Source: Prochlorococcus sp. MIT 0603
GTDB lineage: Bacteria; Cyanobacteriota; Cyanobacteriia; PCC-6307; Cyanobiaceae
Assembly (NCBI RefSeq): GCF_000760215.1
Contig: NZ_JNAW01000002.1
Span: 215,608-279,607 of the forward strand
Direction of reading: 5' to 3'
DNA: 64,000 nucleotides
Part shown: piece after piece, positions 52,335-62,185 of the stretch
Layout: the number at the start of each line of letters is the position of its first letter
How positions within the stretch are numbered: position 1 is the stretch's first letter
Notes under the pieces: generated by a model
The model's input: the letters and a program-made list of their open reading frames with translations, nothing else
What the model was told of the DNA's origin: nothing
The model's database searches: none
Program-made: the position numbers and the translations under genes

Positions 52335-52493
52335 TCAAGCAGCATTGCCAATATATCCAGGTGAAAATACATGGGATCCTGTCCCGTCACCATCTTGATC
52401 GTTGTCATCATCATCAAATCCAGAAACAAGTGCGCATAATCCTCCTAGAGATAGAACCGCAGAAAAAACTATGGTAAAGAAATCTGACTCCAC
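52335..52493 (-). CDS. small anchored Asp-rich peptide (52 aa)
   Basis: GTG start; helix FTIVFSAVLSLGGLCALVSG, then FDDDDNDQDGDGTGSHVFSP. The acidic repeat resembles calcium-binding stretches. The last codons are GYIGNAA. Confidence 0.5.
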   Translation of the reverse strand: MESDFFTIVFSAVLSLGGLCALVSGFDDDDNDQDGDGTGSHVFSPGYIGNAA

Positions 52494-52682
52494 GATGAAA
52501 AAAAAATTTCTCCGACCTTAATTGATTTTTGACTTATCTGTGACAAGTCAAATCCAAGAGAATATTTTATATCCACTCAAGAGAACCAATAACCAAGAAA
52601 TAGATAATGTTTTAGCCGAGTAAATATTCTCTTCGATGGGATAGATTTAATCTTATTTCGTTGTTCTCAGCTCCTTTTGGAA

Positions 52683-52829
52683 ATGAATGCTGTTTTTGCT
52701 GTTTTGGCACCAGCAATTAAAACTTTTTTATTTGTTGTTGCGATAATGGGACCTGTATGTATTGCAGCCCTGATTTTGTTTTTGAAAAAGATTGAAAAGA
52801 AAGAACCTGGACGTATTAGATGGCGCTAG
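52683..52829 (+). CDS. small membrane protein (48 aa)
   Basis: MNAVFAVLAPAIKTFLFVVA, IMGPVCIAALILFLKK and a basic end (IEKKEPGRIRWR). Same design as the gene at 40344. Confidence 0.5.
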   Translation: MNAVFAVLAPAIKTFLFVVAIMGPVCIAALILFLKKIEKKEPGRIRWR

Positions 52830-52916
52830 GGGCTGGCGTGTTGTTCAAAGTACTTATGTTTAGGGCTTTGAATAGTTATTTTGTGGGAAGCCATCCCATT
52901 AAGATCTTGTTTACTA

Positions 52917-55631
52917 CTAATTCAGCTTAATTATCTTGTTAGCAAATGATTGATATGTATCTGGATCACAAGTAAGGAGAATTATCTGTAATCCTTTATC
53001 AGCTGCTTGAAAAAGCATTTTTTTAACAAGTGGGATCCTTTCTGGGTCGGAATTAGTAAAGGCATCGTCAAAGATGATAGGTAGGCATCCGTTGTGATCA
53101 TTTTTGAGGACTTCGGCCATTGATAGACGCAATGCTGCTGATAATTGTTCTTTCATTCCACCGCTTAATTCTTCGAAATCGTATAGCTCTTTCCCTCTCT
53201 GTAATTGAATTGAATTAAAGCCAGTGGATTGATCAAAACTTAGTTTTGCAATTGGATCACTTGAGAGTAATGGCTTCAGATATTTCCCGATAGATTTCCC
53301 TAAAGGTTGGGTATAACGATTGGAGAGCTCTGATTGAGCTTTGAGAAAAAGCTCTTGTAGCAGTTTTTGTGCTTCAGTTAGTCGCTTAAGACTGTCATGG
53401 TCATTTTTGACTGCTTCCAGATGCACTATTGCTTCTTCAACGGCTGCATATGGGTTGTTGCTACTTATTGCTTCACAATTCCTCTTGGCTGCTCCTTTTT
53501 GTGCAAGTAGAGTTTCTTTTCTCTGATCAAGAGATTTAAGCTGGACATCTACGTTATTTAATTGACTCGCAATATCTAGTTGCGTAAATGATGTGACTTT
53601 GTGTTTTAAACTAAGCAAATGATCTTCTAATTTGCTTAGTTGCTTTTTGATTGATTTCAATTGATTCTTTTGAGTTTGTTGACTCCCATGCTCTTTGTAA
53701 ATAGTGTTTAATTGCTCTTTCGAGAAAAGAAGTTCACTATCAATTACCTTCAAGTTTGTATTGGCTTCAGTTTGAGAGATCCTGAAACTCTCTAGATTGG
53801 TTTGACCTAATTGCATTTCATTTTCTGCGTTTTTCAAAGCAGAAGAAGCGTGAGAAAATTTTTCCTGGCATTCCTTTTGAAGTTTGCTAAGTGTATGAGG
53901 ATCTTTTATAGGAGAAAGCTCTCGATATGTATTTTGGTGACGTTCTTTAAGGGCTAGCAGATGGCTTTCTATGTCAATCGCTCTTGACTTGAAATCATCT
54001 AATGACTTTTGCGTATTTAGAATATCTTGCTGGCTATATATACCGAGAACTTTTAGTTGTTGTTCAAGTTGGGATCTCTCCTCAAACTCTTTTTCGGCTA
54101 CTTCCAAAGATTTCAATTTAAAAGCAGATAATTTTCTCAAAAATTCTTTTTTAGTATCTTGATAGGCCTCCTGTAAACCGTTCAGTGCATTCCTCCCCCC
54201 AGGTGTGATTTCCAAAGAGATGTCATCGCCTATTTTTATTTCAAAAACCTCATTGAAGCTTTTGCTTCCCTTCGGTCTAATTTCTTCCCCATTGATAAAG
54301 ATGTTTTGATTGGATTGCAGAACTTTGACATTAGTTGACATTGCCTCTAACCGTGTGTGAATATCCCTAATCTTTTGATTTAGATTTTGTAAGTTCTCTA
54401 AATCGCCACGTTCTATTTTTGATAATAAAGCTATGTTTTCGTTAATTTGTTTGCGATCCTTTAAAGCTTTATTCATTATGTTTAGATCAGAAGCTAATCT
54501 CGCTATCCTTTCTTGAGTAGTTAATTGTTCTGAGATTGCTTGTAGGAGAGAACGTTTTTGATCTAAGGATTGAAGATTTTGTTTGAGACTCTTCAGATTT
54601 TCTTGTTTTATTTCCAGCTCATTGATGAAAACTAGTTCTTTTGCTTTTTGCTTGCTCACATAGCTGTGCAAATTTTTTTGTTCTTCTTCTTTTATTTTGA
54701 TTTTTCCTTGAAGTTGATCAATGCTTAATAAGGCTTTTTCTATTGTTTGGTGTTGCAGCCGAATTGGTTCTAATTCCTTTTCAGTAGGATTGATGCTTGC
54801 TTTTAGTTTTTGATAGCCGTCTTCTTGTATCGATAAGATTCGTTTTTGTTCTAGTAATTGTTTTACCTCTTTATTTTGAAGATTTTCAATTTCCTTGGTG
54901 ACTTCAACAAGTTCTTCGCTGGACTGTTCATATTCTCGTTGTCTTTCGCGTGCCAACCTAAGTGCCGTTTCAGCGGTGTTTAATTCTTCTTTGCGTTGAT
55001 AAAAAGGAGAATTTTTTTTAATACCACGACTAGAGAAATTTTCGTTAATTGCGTTCTCAATTTGTTTTACGACATATTGGTCATGGGACGATTGCTGAAC
55101 AACAGTTCCCCCTTTCTTTTCTAATTGAATTAGTAGTGAATCGAAGTCGTAATAGCTTTTAGGGTTTTTCAGAAGGTCTTTACTTGACGAGCCTTGCGTT
55201 ACCCAAAGATGCCCCCAGCGACTAGGGAGAAGTTTCTTTGCTTGACGACTACTTAGAGACTCTTTGACTCCTAGGATGCTTGCTAAGCACTCTTCTGCCT
55301 GGGCACCTAAGAGTTGTTCCCCATTGGCTTCATTAAGTAGAGTTATCTGGCCAGATGTCCCAGTAAAAGATTTCCGCAAAGTATAAATCTTATCTTTAGC
55401 TTCGAATTGGAGTTGGATTGTTGGATGACCTAAATGCAACCTTGATCTAAGGACTTCAACAGAAGCACCAGTTGCTGTTGCTTTTAGAAATAAGGTCTTA
55501 TGCAGAGCTTCTATCAGTGTACTTTTTCCTGTTTCATTCGCTCCACTAATTAATGTTATACGTGGTGAGAAATCTATACTTAGGTCGGCATGCAGCCTTA
55601 CATTTTGAATTCGACAATTAATAAGACGCAT
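52917..55631 (-). CDS. SbcC/YhaN-like SMC-type DNA-repair ATPase
   Basis: 904 residues. Walker A GANETGKST (about 30-38) in an SMC-like N-terminus (RITLISGANETGKSTLIEAL), two long coiled-coil regions, a central globular beta domain (GDDISLEITPGGRNALNGLQ), then signature LSGGMKEQLSAALRLSMAEV and Walker B LPIIFDDAFTNSD. There is no CxxC zinc hook, which is closer to YhaN than to classic SbcC. With the next gene it probably forms a DNA end-processing nuclease complex. Length and motifs are complete. Confidence 0.85.
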   Translation of the reverse strand: MRLINCRIQNVRLHADLSIDFSPRITLISGANETGKSTLIEALHKTLFLKATATGASVEVLRSRLHLGHPTIQLQFEAKDKIYTLRKSFTGTSGQITLLNEANGEQLLGAQAEECLASILGVKESLSSRQAKKLLPSRWGHLWVTQGSSSKDLLKNPKSYYDFDSLLIQLEKKGGTVVQQSSHDQYVVKQIENAINENFSSRGIKKNSPFYQRKEELNTAETALRLARERQREYEQSSEELVEVTKEIENLQNKEVKQLLEQKRILSIQEDGYQKLKASINPTEKELEPIRLQHQTIEKALLSIDQLQGKIKIKEEEQKNLHSYVSKQKAKELVFINELEIKQENLKSLKQNLQSLDQKRSLLQAISEQLTTQERIARLASDLNIMNKALKDRKQINENIALLSKIERGDLENLQNLNQKIRDIHTRLEAMSTNVKVLQSNQNIFINGEEIRPKGSKSFNEVFEIKIGDDISLEITPGGRNALNGLQEAYQDTKKEFLRKLSAFKLKSLEVAEKEFEERSQLEQQLKVLGIYSQQDILNTQKSLDDFKSRAIDIESHLLALKERHQNTYRELSPIKDPHTLSKLQKECQEKFSHASSALKNAENEMQLGQTNLESFRISQTEANTNLKVIDSELLFSKEQLNTIYKEHGSQQTQKNQLKSIKKQLSKLEDHLLSLKHKVTSFTQLDIASQLNNVDVQLKSLDQRKETLLAQKGAAKRNCEAISSNNPYAAVEEAIVHLEAVKNDHDSLKRLTEAQKLLQELFLKAQSELSNRYTQPLGKSIGKYLKPLLSSDPIAKLSFDQSTGFNSIQLQRGKELYDFEELSGGMKEQLSAALRLSMAEVLKNDHNGCLPIIFDDAFTNSDPERIPLVKKMLFQAADKGLQIILLTCDPDTYQSFANKIIKLN

Positions 55632-55636
55632 TGTAT

Positions 55637-56821
55637 CTAATTTTTCATTGCCATTCTATGCAATTCGCAAAGAGCAATATGAGTAATTGAATCATGGCTT
55701 CCGCTTTTGCCTCCCTCTGCCTTCAAGCGCTCTTGCAACTGATTTGCGACTTGAGCAATTAGTGGATCTTCAAAAGAGTTTGTTAGTTGCTCTATTTCTT
55801 CATCTTTAGGGATCTCTTGGCAGTTGTCTTTTATTTTAAGCCTTATTAATTTGTTTTGAAGATCTTTTTTTAGCAATTCATATCGTTTGTAGCCAGACAA
55901 ACTAAGTCGACCACTTATTGCAATGCTAAGGAGATCTCGTGAAATACGGCTAGAAGTAAGTTTATCTACTTGGCGTTCAAATCGATCTAAATCTTTGTCA
56001 CTGCTAAATTCAAAACTCATGTTGTGCCATTGTATGAATCCTGTTGGGAGTGGGGTCACTTGTGGAGTTTCACCTCTAGATACTTCTACTTGTAAAACTT
56101 GACCACGTTGATTATCCTTCCCTTGATTAAAGCGATCTGGCTCTGGTGTCCCTGAATACCAAGCCTTTTTGCTTACTTGCTTTAAATTGTGCCAATCACC
56201 TAATGCAATGTAGTCAATTTCAGTATCAGGAAGATCTTGTAAATTAATTATTCCGTTGCTTATAGGCATTGTTTTGTTTTCTAAACTATAGTCCTGGCCT
56301 TTGAAATCATGAACTCCACCATGAGCAAGAATGATACGGGGCTTTGTCGATGATAAAGTTTTCCAGTCTAGCTTCCTTATCCATATAGTTGGATCACGAC
56401 TATCTCTATTCCTTACTAATGGACATGGAAGAATAACAGCATCTGCAAGTTCAACTGGTTTTGGCTCAAGTAACAATATAAGGTTAGGAGCTATTTGTGG
56501 TTGGTATTTTTTGAAATTCTCGCTGTGCCAAACTGTTCCAAGAGCTCCATGGTCATGATTGCCAGGAATAACAATTACAGGAATATTTATTTCTCTTATG
56601 CTTTCTAGTACTTCTGCGACAGTGGAAACCGATGGCGTTGGAGAGTCGAATAAATCTCCTGCTATAAGAACAAAATCCGAATCAAGTTCCTTTGCCTTAT
56701 CTTTAATGCGAGCTATGACATTTAAGCGCTCTTGCCTAAGCTTGAATCGCTTTTGTTCATCAGTTACTTTTAAATATGGCTTGCCTATTTGCCAATCAGC
56801 TGTGTGAATAAAATTTGCCAA
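55637..56821 (-). CDS. SbcD/YhaO-like metallophosphatase (DNA repair exonuclease)
   Basis: 394 residues. Calcineurin-like motifs in order: IHTADWQIGKPY, LIAGDLFDSPTPS, VIPGNHDHG, LAHGGVHDF, LGDWHNLKQ. These bind two metals for phosphodiester cleavage. The stop is 5 bases before the ATPase gene on the same strand, so the two form an operon, as sbcD-sbcC and yhaO-yhaN do elsewhere. Confidence 0.85.
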   Translation of the reverse strand: MANFIHTADWQIGKPYLKVTDEQKRFKLRQERLNVIARIKDKAKELDSDFVLIAGDLFDSPTPSVSTVAEVLESIREINIPVIVIPGNHDHGALGTVWHSENFKKYQPQIAPNLILLLEPKPVELADAVILPCPLVRNRDSRDPTIWIRKLDWKTLSSTKPRIILAHGGVHDFKGQDYSLENKTMPISNGIINLQDLPDTEIDYIALGDWHNLKQVSKKAWYSGTPEPDRFNQGKDNQRGQVLQVEVSRGETPQVTPLPTGFIQWHNMSFEFSSDKDLDRFERQVDKLTSSRISRDLLSIAISGRLSLSGYKRYELLKKDLQNKLIRLKIKDNCQEIPKDEEIEQLTNSFEDPLIAQVANQLQERLKAEGGKSGSHDSITHIALCELHRMAMKN

Positions 56822-56947
56822 TTTTAATATTTCTCGAGGTTGTATCTATGTGTTTTTCATTATCCGGCAAAGCACATGTAATTGCAGAATTGTAGCAACA
56901 GTAGTTAGCCTAATTTTTCCAATGATAGCTCTTGGTATCCAAAAGAG

Positions 56948-57256
56948 ATGAGTGTTTTCTCTCTAGTACGTAAGTATTATCCTGGTGTATGTATGTCCCC
57001 TCCGTTGTCTGGCGAAACTACTTCCACTGAAGATTGTTCCTTTAGCTTCCTCTCTGCTAGGCCTGGGGATATTGTGGCTATCTCTTCTTCACGAGATTCC
57101 CTGCTGGATTGGTGGGCGGGGCGAATAATTAGTCGAGTGGGTAGTTCAATTGACCCCACTGCGAATAGCCTTTTTCAAGTAATTGATATTGACACTGGGA
57201 ATGTCAAAATTGTTAATGCGGATATTGTTAGAGGCATTATTCAACATGCTATTTGA
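56948..57256 (+). CDS. DUF3104-like picocyanobacterial protein (102 aa)
   Basis: SFSFLSARPGDIVAISSSRD, LLDWWAGRIISRVGSSIDPT, ANSLFQVIDIDTGNVKIVNA. The middle matches, from memory, DUF3104, a family found in Prochlorococcus and Synechococcus. Function unknown. Confidence 0.7.
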   Translation: MSVFSLVRKYYPGVCMSPPLSGETTSTEDCSFSFLSARPGDIVAISSSRDSLLDWWAGRIISRVGSSIDPTANSLFQVIDIDTGNVKIVNADIVRGIIQHAI

Positions 57257-57333
57257 ATAAAACCTATAGGAGAGCTACTTAAAGACTTCATGGACGCCTT
57301 TCAGTAGAAATGAGTATCGATTAAAATAACCGT

Positions 57334-57465
57334 ATGAAATTCTCTGCTAATCAACCTTGGCGTTTATGGCTTTTCGTTATTGCGCTAAATTTAGTTGCTT
57401 TTATAGGCTTGTTCTTTTTAAAAGCAAAGGGAATTGACTTGTACTCTTTTAGGGGTGGTAGCTAA
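57334..57465 (+). CDS. small membrane protein (43 aa)
   Basis: MKFSANQPWRLWLFVIALNL, helix to VAFIGLFFLKAKG, then IDLYSFRGGS. Composition-based. Confidence 0.5.
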   Translation: MKFSANQPWRLWLFVIALNLVAFIGLFFLKAKGIDLYSFRGGS

Positions 57466-57523
57466 TTGAGAAGTTGAATAAATAATTAAGTGGTTTTAAT
57501 TCTTCTCAAGAAAATTTCTGTTT

Positions 57524-57787
57524 CTAGGGTTTAGTCGAAATAACAACAATTAGATGTATGAATTGTTGGCTTGATGGTTTGTTTTGATCTCTAAAAAAGG
57601 TTGTCATCATCATTATTAAAGGAGCAATAAATGCAAAAACAGCTATTAGTGCAAAGATCTGAGTAGGTTTAACTAATGGCTTTCTCTCTAATGGATCACC
57701 ACATTGTGAACAGATCAAAACGCCATCTATTCTCTTCTGATGAGATTGATAGTTAGGTGAGCAATAGGGGCAGTAGTAACGACTCAC
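57524..57787 (-). CDS. zinc-ribbon membrane protein (87 aa)
   Basis: CPYC near residue 6 and LICSQCGDPL near 27-35 form a four-Cys zinc ribbon. A helix (IFALIAVFAFIAPLIMMM) follows. It lies 5 bases after hsdS on the same strand, so it may be co-transcribed with the RM genes. Confidence 0.65.
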   Translation of the reverse strand: MSRYYCPYCSPNYQSHQKRIDGVLICSQCGDPLERKPLVKPTQIFALIAVFAFIAPLIMMMTTFFRDQNKPSSQQFIHLIVVISTKP

Positions 57788-57792
57788 TGTAA

Positions 57793-59094
57793 TTAGGTTT
57801 TAGTGTTATGGAATGGTGTTATTTGACCTGTAGTAGCTAGGAAAATCAAAGAACTTTTTTTGTCCTCTAACTTTAATATTAATAATTTTGATAGTTTGAT
57901 TAGTTCATCAATTGGGAGTATTTTCTTGTTTAGAAAGGTGACAATATCTTTTTGTTCTTTAATAGGTGGTACGGGGATTTTTATTTGTTGGAAATCTTCT
58001 TTTCGGAAAGAAGGCTTAATATATTTTGGTATTCTATCTTTTTCTAATTGAAATATACCTTTAAGGCAATATTCCAAATAACTCATAAGGCAGGAGTTAT
58101 CTTTTGACGAAATTATCATACAGTTTTGAGAAAGACTAAATCGCCCTTGAATGCGCCTCACACTCATTGCTTTTTCCCCAACAGTAGTAGAAAGGATAAC
58201 TCCTTCTTTATTAACTTCAAATTCATATTGATTTATAGATGCCATTATTCCATTATTCTCTGTTTGTCCACTGTATACTGGATAAGGACCTTTATTTTTA
58301 GAGCAAAACTCTTTTGTTAACTTATTAGATCTGCTTCCTTTTTTTGTTCTTAATAAGAGAGATAAGCTTTTTAATTTCCAGTGCTTAGGAATATCACCTA
58401 GCAATCTTAAACCTGAATATTTCATGGATTTATTAGGCTCTAAGCCTTTTGTAATTGAATTTAGAATCAAGACATTTCTTTTTTCTTCTAGTAACGTAAT
58501 TAGTTTGAGATGTTTGTCTATTAATAGATTAATAGGATTAATCTTTTCATCTAAGAATTTGTATATTAAATGTTGCTCAGGCTTAGATGGGAAAGGGAAA
58601 CTAAGTGATTTTATTGTTGTAATATTAATATTTGATTGTGCTCCTCCCATCGCCAATGAAAGAAGGAATTCCCTCATCGCAATAAAGGTGTAAAAGATAA
58701 ATTTTGATTCATATTGATTTGAAGGTGGTAATACACAGCATGCTTGATTTACTGTCGCGGGGAATTTTAAAAGAGAGACTTTTCCTATTGTTGCGCCATA
58801 CATTGCAACAACTATTGAATTAGAAGGATAGACTTTCAATGCAGAGTATTTGTTTAATGTGTTATCTGTAATTAGATGTTGGCATTCCTTTAATTCATCA
58901 TCATTCAAGTCACCTGTTAATACCCAAGGAATACTCCCTTCAATAAGACCATCCTTAATATCTTTAATTGGTGTTGTACCGCTCCCAATCCCTTTGCAAA
59001 ATCTAGTTAATTGCTTGATTTGCCAGTGGGAAGGTATCTTTTCAGCCCATGGAATATTCCTATTATTATAAGAGCTATATCCTTTGTACTTCAC
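57793..59094 (-). CDS. hsdS: type I RM specificity subunit HsdS (second system)
   Basis: 433 residues with two recognition domains (EKIPSHWQIKQLTRFCKGIG; YSGLRLLGDIPKHWKLKSLS) and two conserved helices (PSKPEQHLIYKFLDEKINP; PPIKEQKDIVTFLNKK). Not closely similar to the first HsdS. The start overlaps hsdM by four bases. Target sequence unknown. Confidence 0.9.
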   Translation of the reverse strand: MKYKGYSSYNNRNIPWAEKIPSHWQIKQLTRFCKGIGSGTTPIKDIKDGLIEGSIPWVLTGDLNDDELKECQHLITDNTLNKYSALKVYPSNSIVVAMYGATIGKVSLLKFPATVNQACCVLPPSNQYESKFIFYTFIAMREFLLSLAMGGAQSNINITTIKSLSFPFPSKPEQHLIYKFLDEKINPINLLIDKHLKLITLLEEKRNVLILNSITKGLEPNKSMKYSGLRLLGDIPKHWKLKSLSLLLRTKKGSRSNKLTKEFCSKNKGPYPVYSGQTENNGIMASINQYEFEVNKEGVILSTTVGEKAMSVRRIQGRFSLSQNCMIISSKDNSCLMSYLEYCLKGIFQLEKDRIPKYIKPSFRKEDFQQIKIPVPPIKEQKDIVTFLNKKILPIDELIKLSKLLILKLEDKKSSLIFLATTGQITPFHNTKT

Positions 59095-60827
59095 TGCAGA
59101 ATGTCTTCTGTTATTTCAGCAATAGAGCAAGCTAAATCTTTTATCTCTTTGTCCAATTCTTTCAATGACTTGTGGCTTTTGACTTTATAGAAGAATCTAT
59201 TAAATAAGACTTGGTAGCCAATCTTTGTTTTACTCTTTTCAATCCAGGCATCAGGGTGATTAGGTAAAACTTCTTGTTCTAGGTGCTTTTCTATTTCTTC
59301 AGATAAAGGAAGAATCTCAATCTCTCTTAGATCTCTATCAGCTTTAGGTTTGTATTGCTTAGTAACGATTGGTTTGCCACCATTTATATTGATGGGCCTG
59401 TCTATTGTGATTGACCTATAGCCGAAATCTTCATTGTTCAATATTTTGCAGATTGATTTGCCGTCTTGACTGGTTTCTTTAAAAGATTTGAATATTTCTG
59501 AGATCTTGGAGATATGAAAATCCTCTAGTGTTTTTCTTTTTTTGCCTAAACTTTTACTCAATTTAGTTGAAAAACAACTTGCATCAATTAACTGAACTTT
59601 CCCAGTACGGTCAGGTGATTTTTTATTGGTAATAATCCAAATATAAGTACTAATGCTTGTGTTATAGAACAATTCTTCAGGTAATTGGATAATTGCTTCC
59701 ACTAAATCATTTTCAAAAATATGGCGTCGTATTTGACTTTCGCCAGACCCTGCTCCACCAATGAACATTGGTGAACCATTTAAAACAATTGCAATACGAC
59801 TACCTCCATTGCATCTTGGCTGCATTTTTGAAATCAGATGCATTAGGAATAAAAGGGACCCATCGCTAATCCTTGGTAGACCTGGACCAAAGCGACCGGT
59901 AAAGCCTTTCGAAAAGTGTTCTGCCTTTACTGCCTCTTGGGCATTTCTCCACTCAACTCCAAAAGGAGGGTTGGATAACATGTAGTCGTATTTTTGAGTA
60001 CAGTGCTGGTCATTGGAGAGTGTGTTCCCTAGAGAAATATTTTTAATATCTTGTCCTTTAATGAGCATATCTGCTTTGCAAATTGCATAGGCTTCAGAAT
60101 TGATTTCTTGGCCACACATCATAATTTGAATTGAAGGATTAATACTTCTTAAATGTTCCTCTGCTGCACTTAGCATTCCTCCTGTTCCAGCAGTGGGATC
60201 GTAGAGCTTTCTTATGATGCCTTCTCTTGTAGTAACTTCGTTGTCTTTAATAAAAAGAAGGCTCACCATTAAGCGAATTACTTCCCGAGGGGTGAAGTGC
60301 TCTCCTGAGATTTCATTAGATAGCTCTGAAAACTTGCGAATCAGCTCTTCAAAAATCATTCCCATCATGTGATTGCTAACAGTGTCCGGATGCAAGTCGA
60401 TTAGGGAAAATTTCTCGATTATTAAGTAAAGGAGATTTATCTTTTGAAGATGCTCAATTTGGCTGTCAAAGTTAAATTTCTCAAAAATGTCTTGAACCTC
60501 ATGATTGAAGGATTGTATGTATGCTCTTAACTTTCTAAGAACAAGGAGTTCGTTCGAATTTTTTGTTAATTCTATAAATGTGCTTTTTATATTTTGAGTG
60601 GTAAATTCCTTGCCCTTATCAAGAAGAAGCGATTTTGGATTAAGTCCATAATCCATATGAAATCCATTGAATTTTACTGCTGATGAATTAGCAGCTTGGA
60701 GCACACAATCAAGACGTCTTAATACTGTGAAGGGGAGAATGATTTTGGCATATTCAGATTTTTTGTAATTATCACGAAGCAAATCAGCTACTGACCAGAT
60801 AAATGCAGTGGGTAAGATTCCTGCCAA
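59091..60827 (-). CDS. hsdM: type I RM DNA adenine methyltransferase HsdM (second system)
   Basis: 578 residues; TTG start with a stop just upstream. N-terminal helical region (LPFTVLRRLDCVLQAANSSA), motif I DPTAGTGGM (about 210-218), motif IV NPPF (about 286-289). A DNA adenine methylase with hsdS; no hsdR is present next to it. It may act as a lone methyltransferase or share a partner from elsewhere. Clearly different from the first HsdM. Confidence 0.9.
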   Translation of the reverse strand: MAGILPTAFIWSVADLLRDNYKKSEYAKIILPFTVLRRLDCVLQAANSSAVKFNGFHMDYGLNPKSLLLDKGKEFTTQNIKSTFIELTKNSNELLVLRKLRAYIQSFNHEVQDIFEKFNFDSQIEHLQKINLLYLIIEKFSLIDLHPDTVSNHMMGMIFEELIRKFSELSNEISGEHFTPREVIRLMVSLLFIKDNEVTTREGIIRKLYDPTAGTGGMLSAAEEHLRSINPSIQIMMCGQEINSEAYAICKADMLIKGQDIKNISLGNTLSNDQHCTQKYDYMLSNPPFGVEWRNAQEAVKAEHFSKGFTGRFGPGLPRISDGSLLFLMHLISKMQPRCNGGSRIAIVLNGSPMFIGGAGSGESQIRRHIFENDLVEAIIQLPEELFYNTSISTYIWIITNKKSPDRTGKVQLIDASCFSTKLSKSLGKKRKTLEDFHISKISEIFKSFKETSQDGKSICKILNNEDFGYRSITIDRPININGGKPIVTKQYKPKADRDLREIEILPLSEEIEKHLEQEVLPNHPDAWIEKSKTKIGYQVLFNRFFYKVKSHKSLKELDKEIKDLACSIAEITEDILQ

Positions 60828-60973
60828 AGTACCTGCAAATTACTAATTAGAGTTTGACGTGCTTTCTTTAATCTTGCTTGGACTTTCTTTACATCATGAT
60901 TTTGTGGTCTTGTTCTATCTTGAAAATCGAGGTATTCATCAATGAAGGTTATGTCCCTAAAGAACTTTATATT
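60788..60973 (-). pseudogene. startless frame upstream of second hsdM
   Basis: 61 open codons (FIDEYLDFQDRTRPQNHDVK, then VQARLKKARQTLISNLQ) with no ATG, GTG or TTG before the first third; overlaps the hsdM start by 40 bases. Possibly the tail of a lost upstream gene. Confidence 0.3.
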
Positions 60974-61113
60974 CTAATTTGAAAGTACAGCTTAGGTAAT
61001 TCTAGAAACTTGGATTGTCAGCTAAATATTTTTCACGTAATGGTTTATGTACTTGTTTACGGATATACGAATCTAATTGGTTTGGGTTAATTCTTTAGCT
61101 AAAGTTTATTTGC

Positions 61114-61185
61114 GCGGGTGTAGTTCAGTGGTAGAACGTAAGCTTCCCAAGCTTAATGTCGCCAGTTCGAGCCTGGTCATCCGCT
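61114..61185 (+). tRNA. trnG: tRNA-Gly(CCC)
   Basis: Acceptor GCGGGTG pairs with CATCCGC; D-arm TTCAGTGGTAGAAC; anticodon stem TAAGC/GCTTA with loop TTCCCAA, anticodon CCC; T-arm GCCAG-TTCGAGC-CTGGT. All four arms pair, CCA is not encoded. It lies near the second RM locus, a possible integration hot spot. Confidence 0.95.
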
Positions 61186-61425
61186 TGATCTTTTCGTTAT
61201 TGGGTTATAAAAGTCTATTATGTTCAACTTGGCTTAACAACTGAAGCGCTAGAGTTTTGCAGTTAAAATAGAGTAGCCATTCAAAGGTATTTTTATTTAG
61301 TGCAATGATATTGTTTTAAGTATCAGTGTTTGATGATACTCAATTAATTAAATCTGAAGTAAAGCTTACAAAAAAGTAGTTGTTGTAAATAATTAGCTAG
61401 TAATTAAATAGCCTGATATATAGAG

Positions 61426-61608
61426 ATGGTTGCTTTTGCTAGGGCAAGAACAAGATCATTGCTTTCTAAGCTATGGCCAATGATAGTACCTGAGAGGATT
61501 CCTGATAAGTTGAATCAACCTGATTCAGAACAATTTAATGAAAGTAGAATTGATCAGAAAGAATCATTCTTTAATGCGATAAAAGATGGAGGTATATGGT
61601 TCTCTTGA
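61426..61608 (+). CDS. small basic protein (60 aa)
   Basis: MVAFARARTRSLLSKLWPMI, then VPERIPDKLNQPDSEQFNES and ending DGGIWFS. Soluble, likely real by composition; not recognised. Confidence 0.45.
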   Translation: MVAFARARTRSLLSKLWPMIVPERIPDKLNQPDSEQFNESRIDQKESFFNAIKDGGIWFS

Positions 61609-61639
61609 AGTATGAGGTGATTCAGCATAGATACTTGAT

Positions 61640-62185
61640 TTAACAATTGTTTGGATTCTGAAAGTTGTTCTCAGCCCACATCGGTTCCTTTTCAAAGATA
61701 TCCCTTTTTGATGAAGGCCTATAACTATGAAGTTTTTCAATCTTTTGAGCCCATTCACCAGAGAACCCTTTTAAACCTTTAACTATGGATGGATGAGAAA
61801 AATTTATTTTCTTTCTTGTTATTAATAAACTTAGGACTCTTTCAAATAAATTAGGCTCTGCATATAAGTCTATCCAGAAATCATAGATTTCTTCTAACAC
61901 TGTGAGTGGAAGGTCATATGAAATTCCTTCAACTGGATTTTTTATTTTATATCCATCACTCCTACAGGCATCTAAAAGGTTCTCAATATTCATTTCAATT
62001 GCTTTTAAGATTTCCTTGGCCGCCATGATCCCAATGAGTTCTTTTCTGTAGCATTCAAGGAAGTATTTATTTTCGTTTAAAGGGTCAGCATTAGGAGAGA
62101 AGCTAATTTCCCAAAAACCTTCACCTTCTTTTTCCCCACTGACCAAGTATAGGAATTGAGAATCGTTCACGTCTATTACACCCAT
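61640..62185 (-). CDS. hypothetical protein (181 aa)
   Basis: MGVIDVNDSQFLYLVSGEKE, helical centre (LIGIMAAKEILKAIEMNIEN), VLEEIYDFWIDLYAEPNLFE, and a basic end. Acidic-soluble. No family recognised. Confidence 0.6.
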   Translation of the reverse strand: MGVIDVNDSQFLYLVSGEKEGEGFWEISFSPNADPLNENKYFLECYRKELIGIMAAKEILKAIEMNIENLLDACRSDGYKIKNPVEGISYDLPLTVLEEIYDFWIDLYAEPNLFERVLSLLITRKKINFSHPSIVKGLKGFSGEWAQKIEKLHSYRPSSKRDIFEKEPMWAENNFQNPNNC

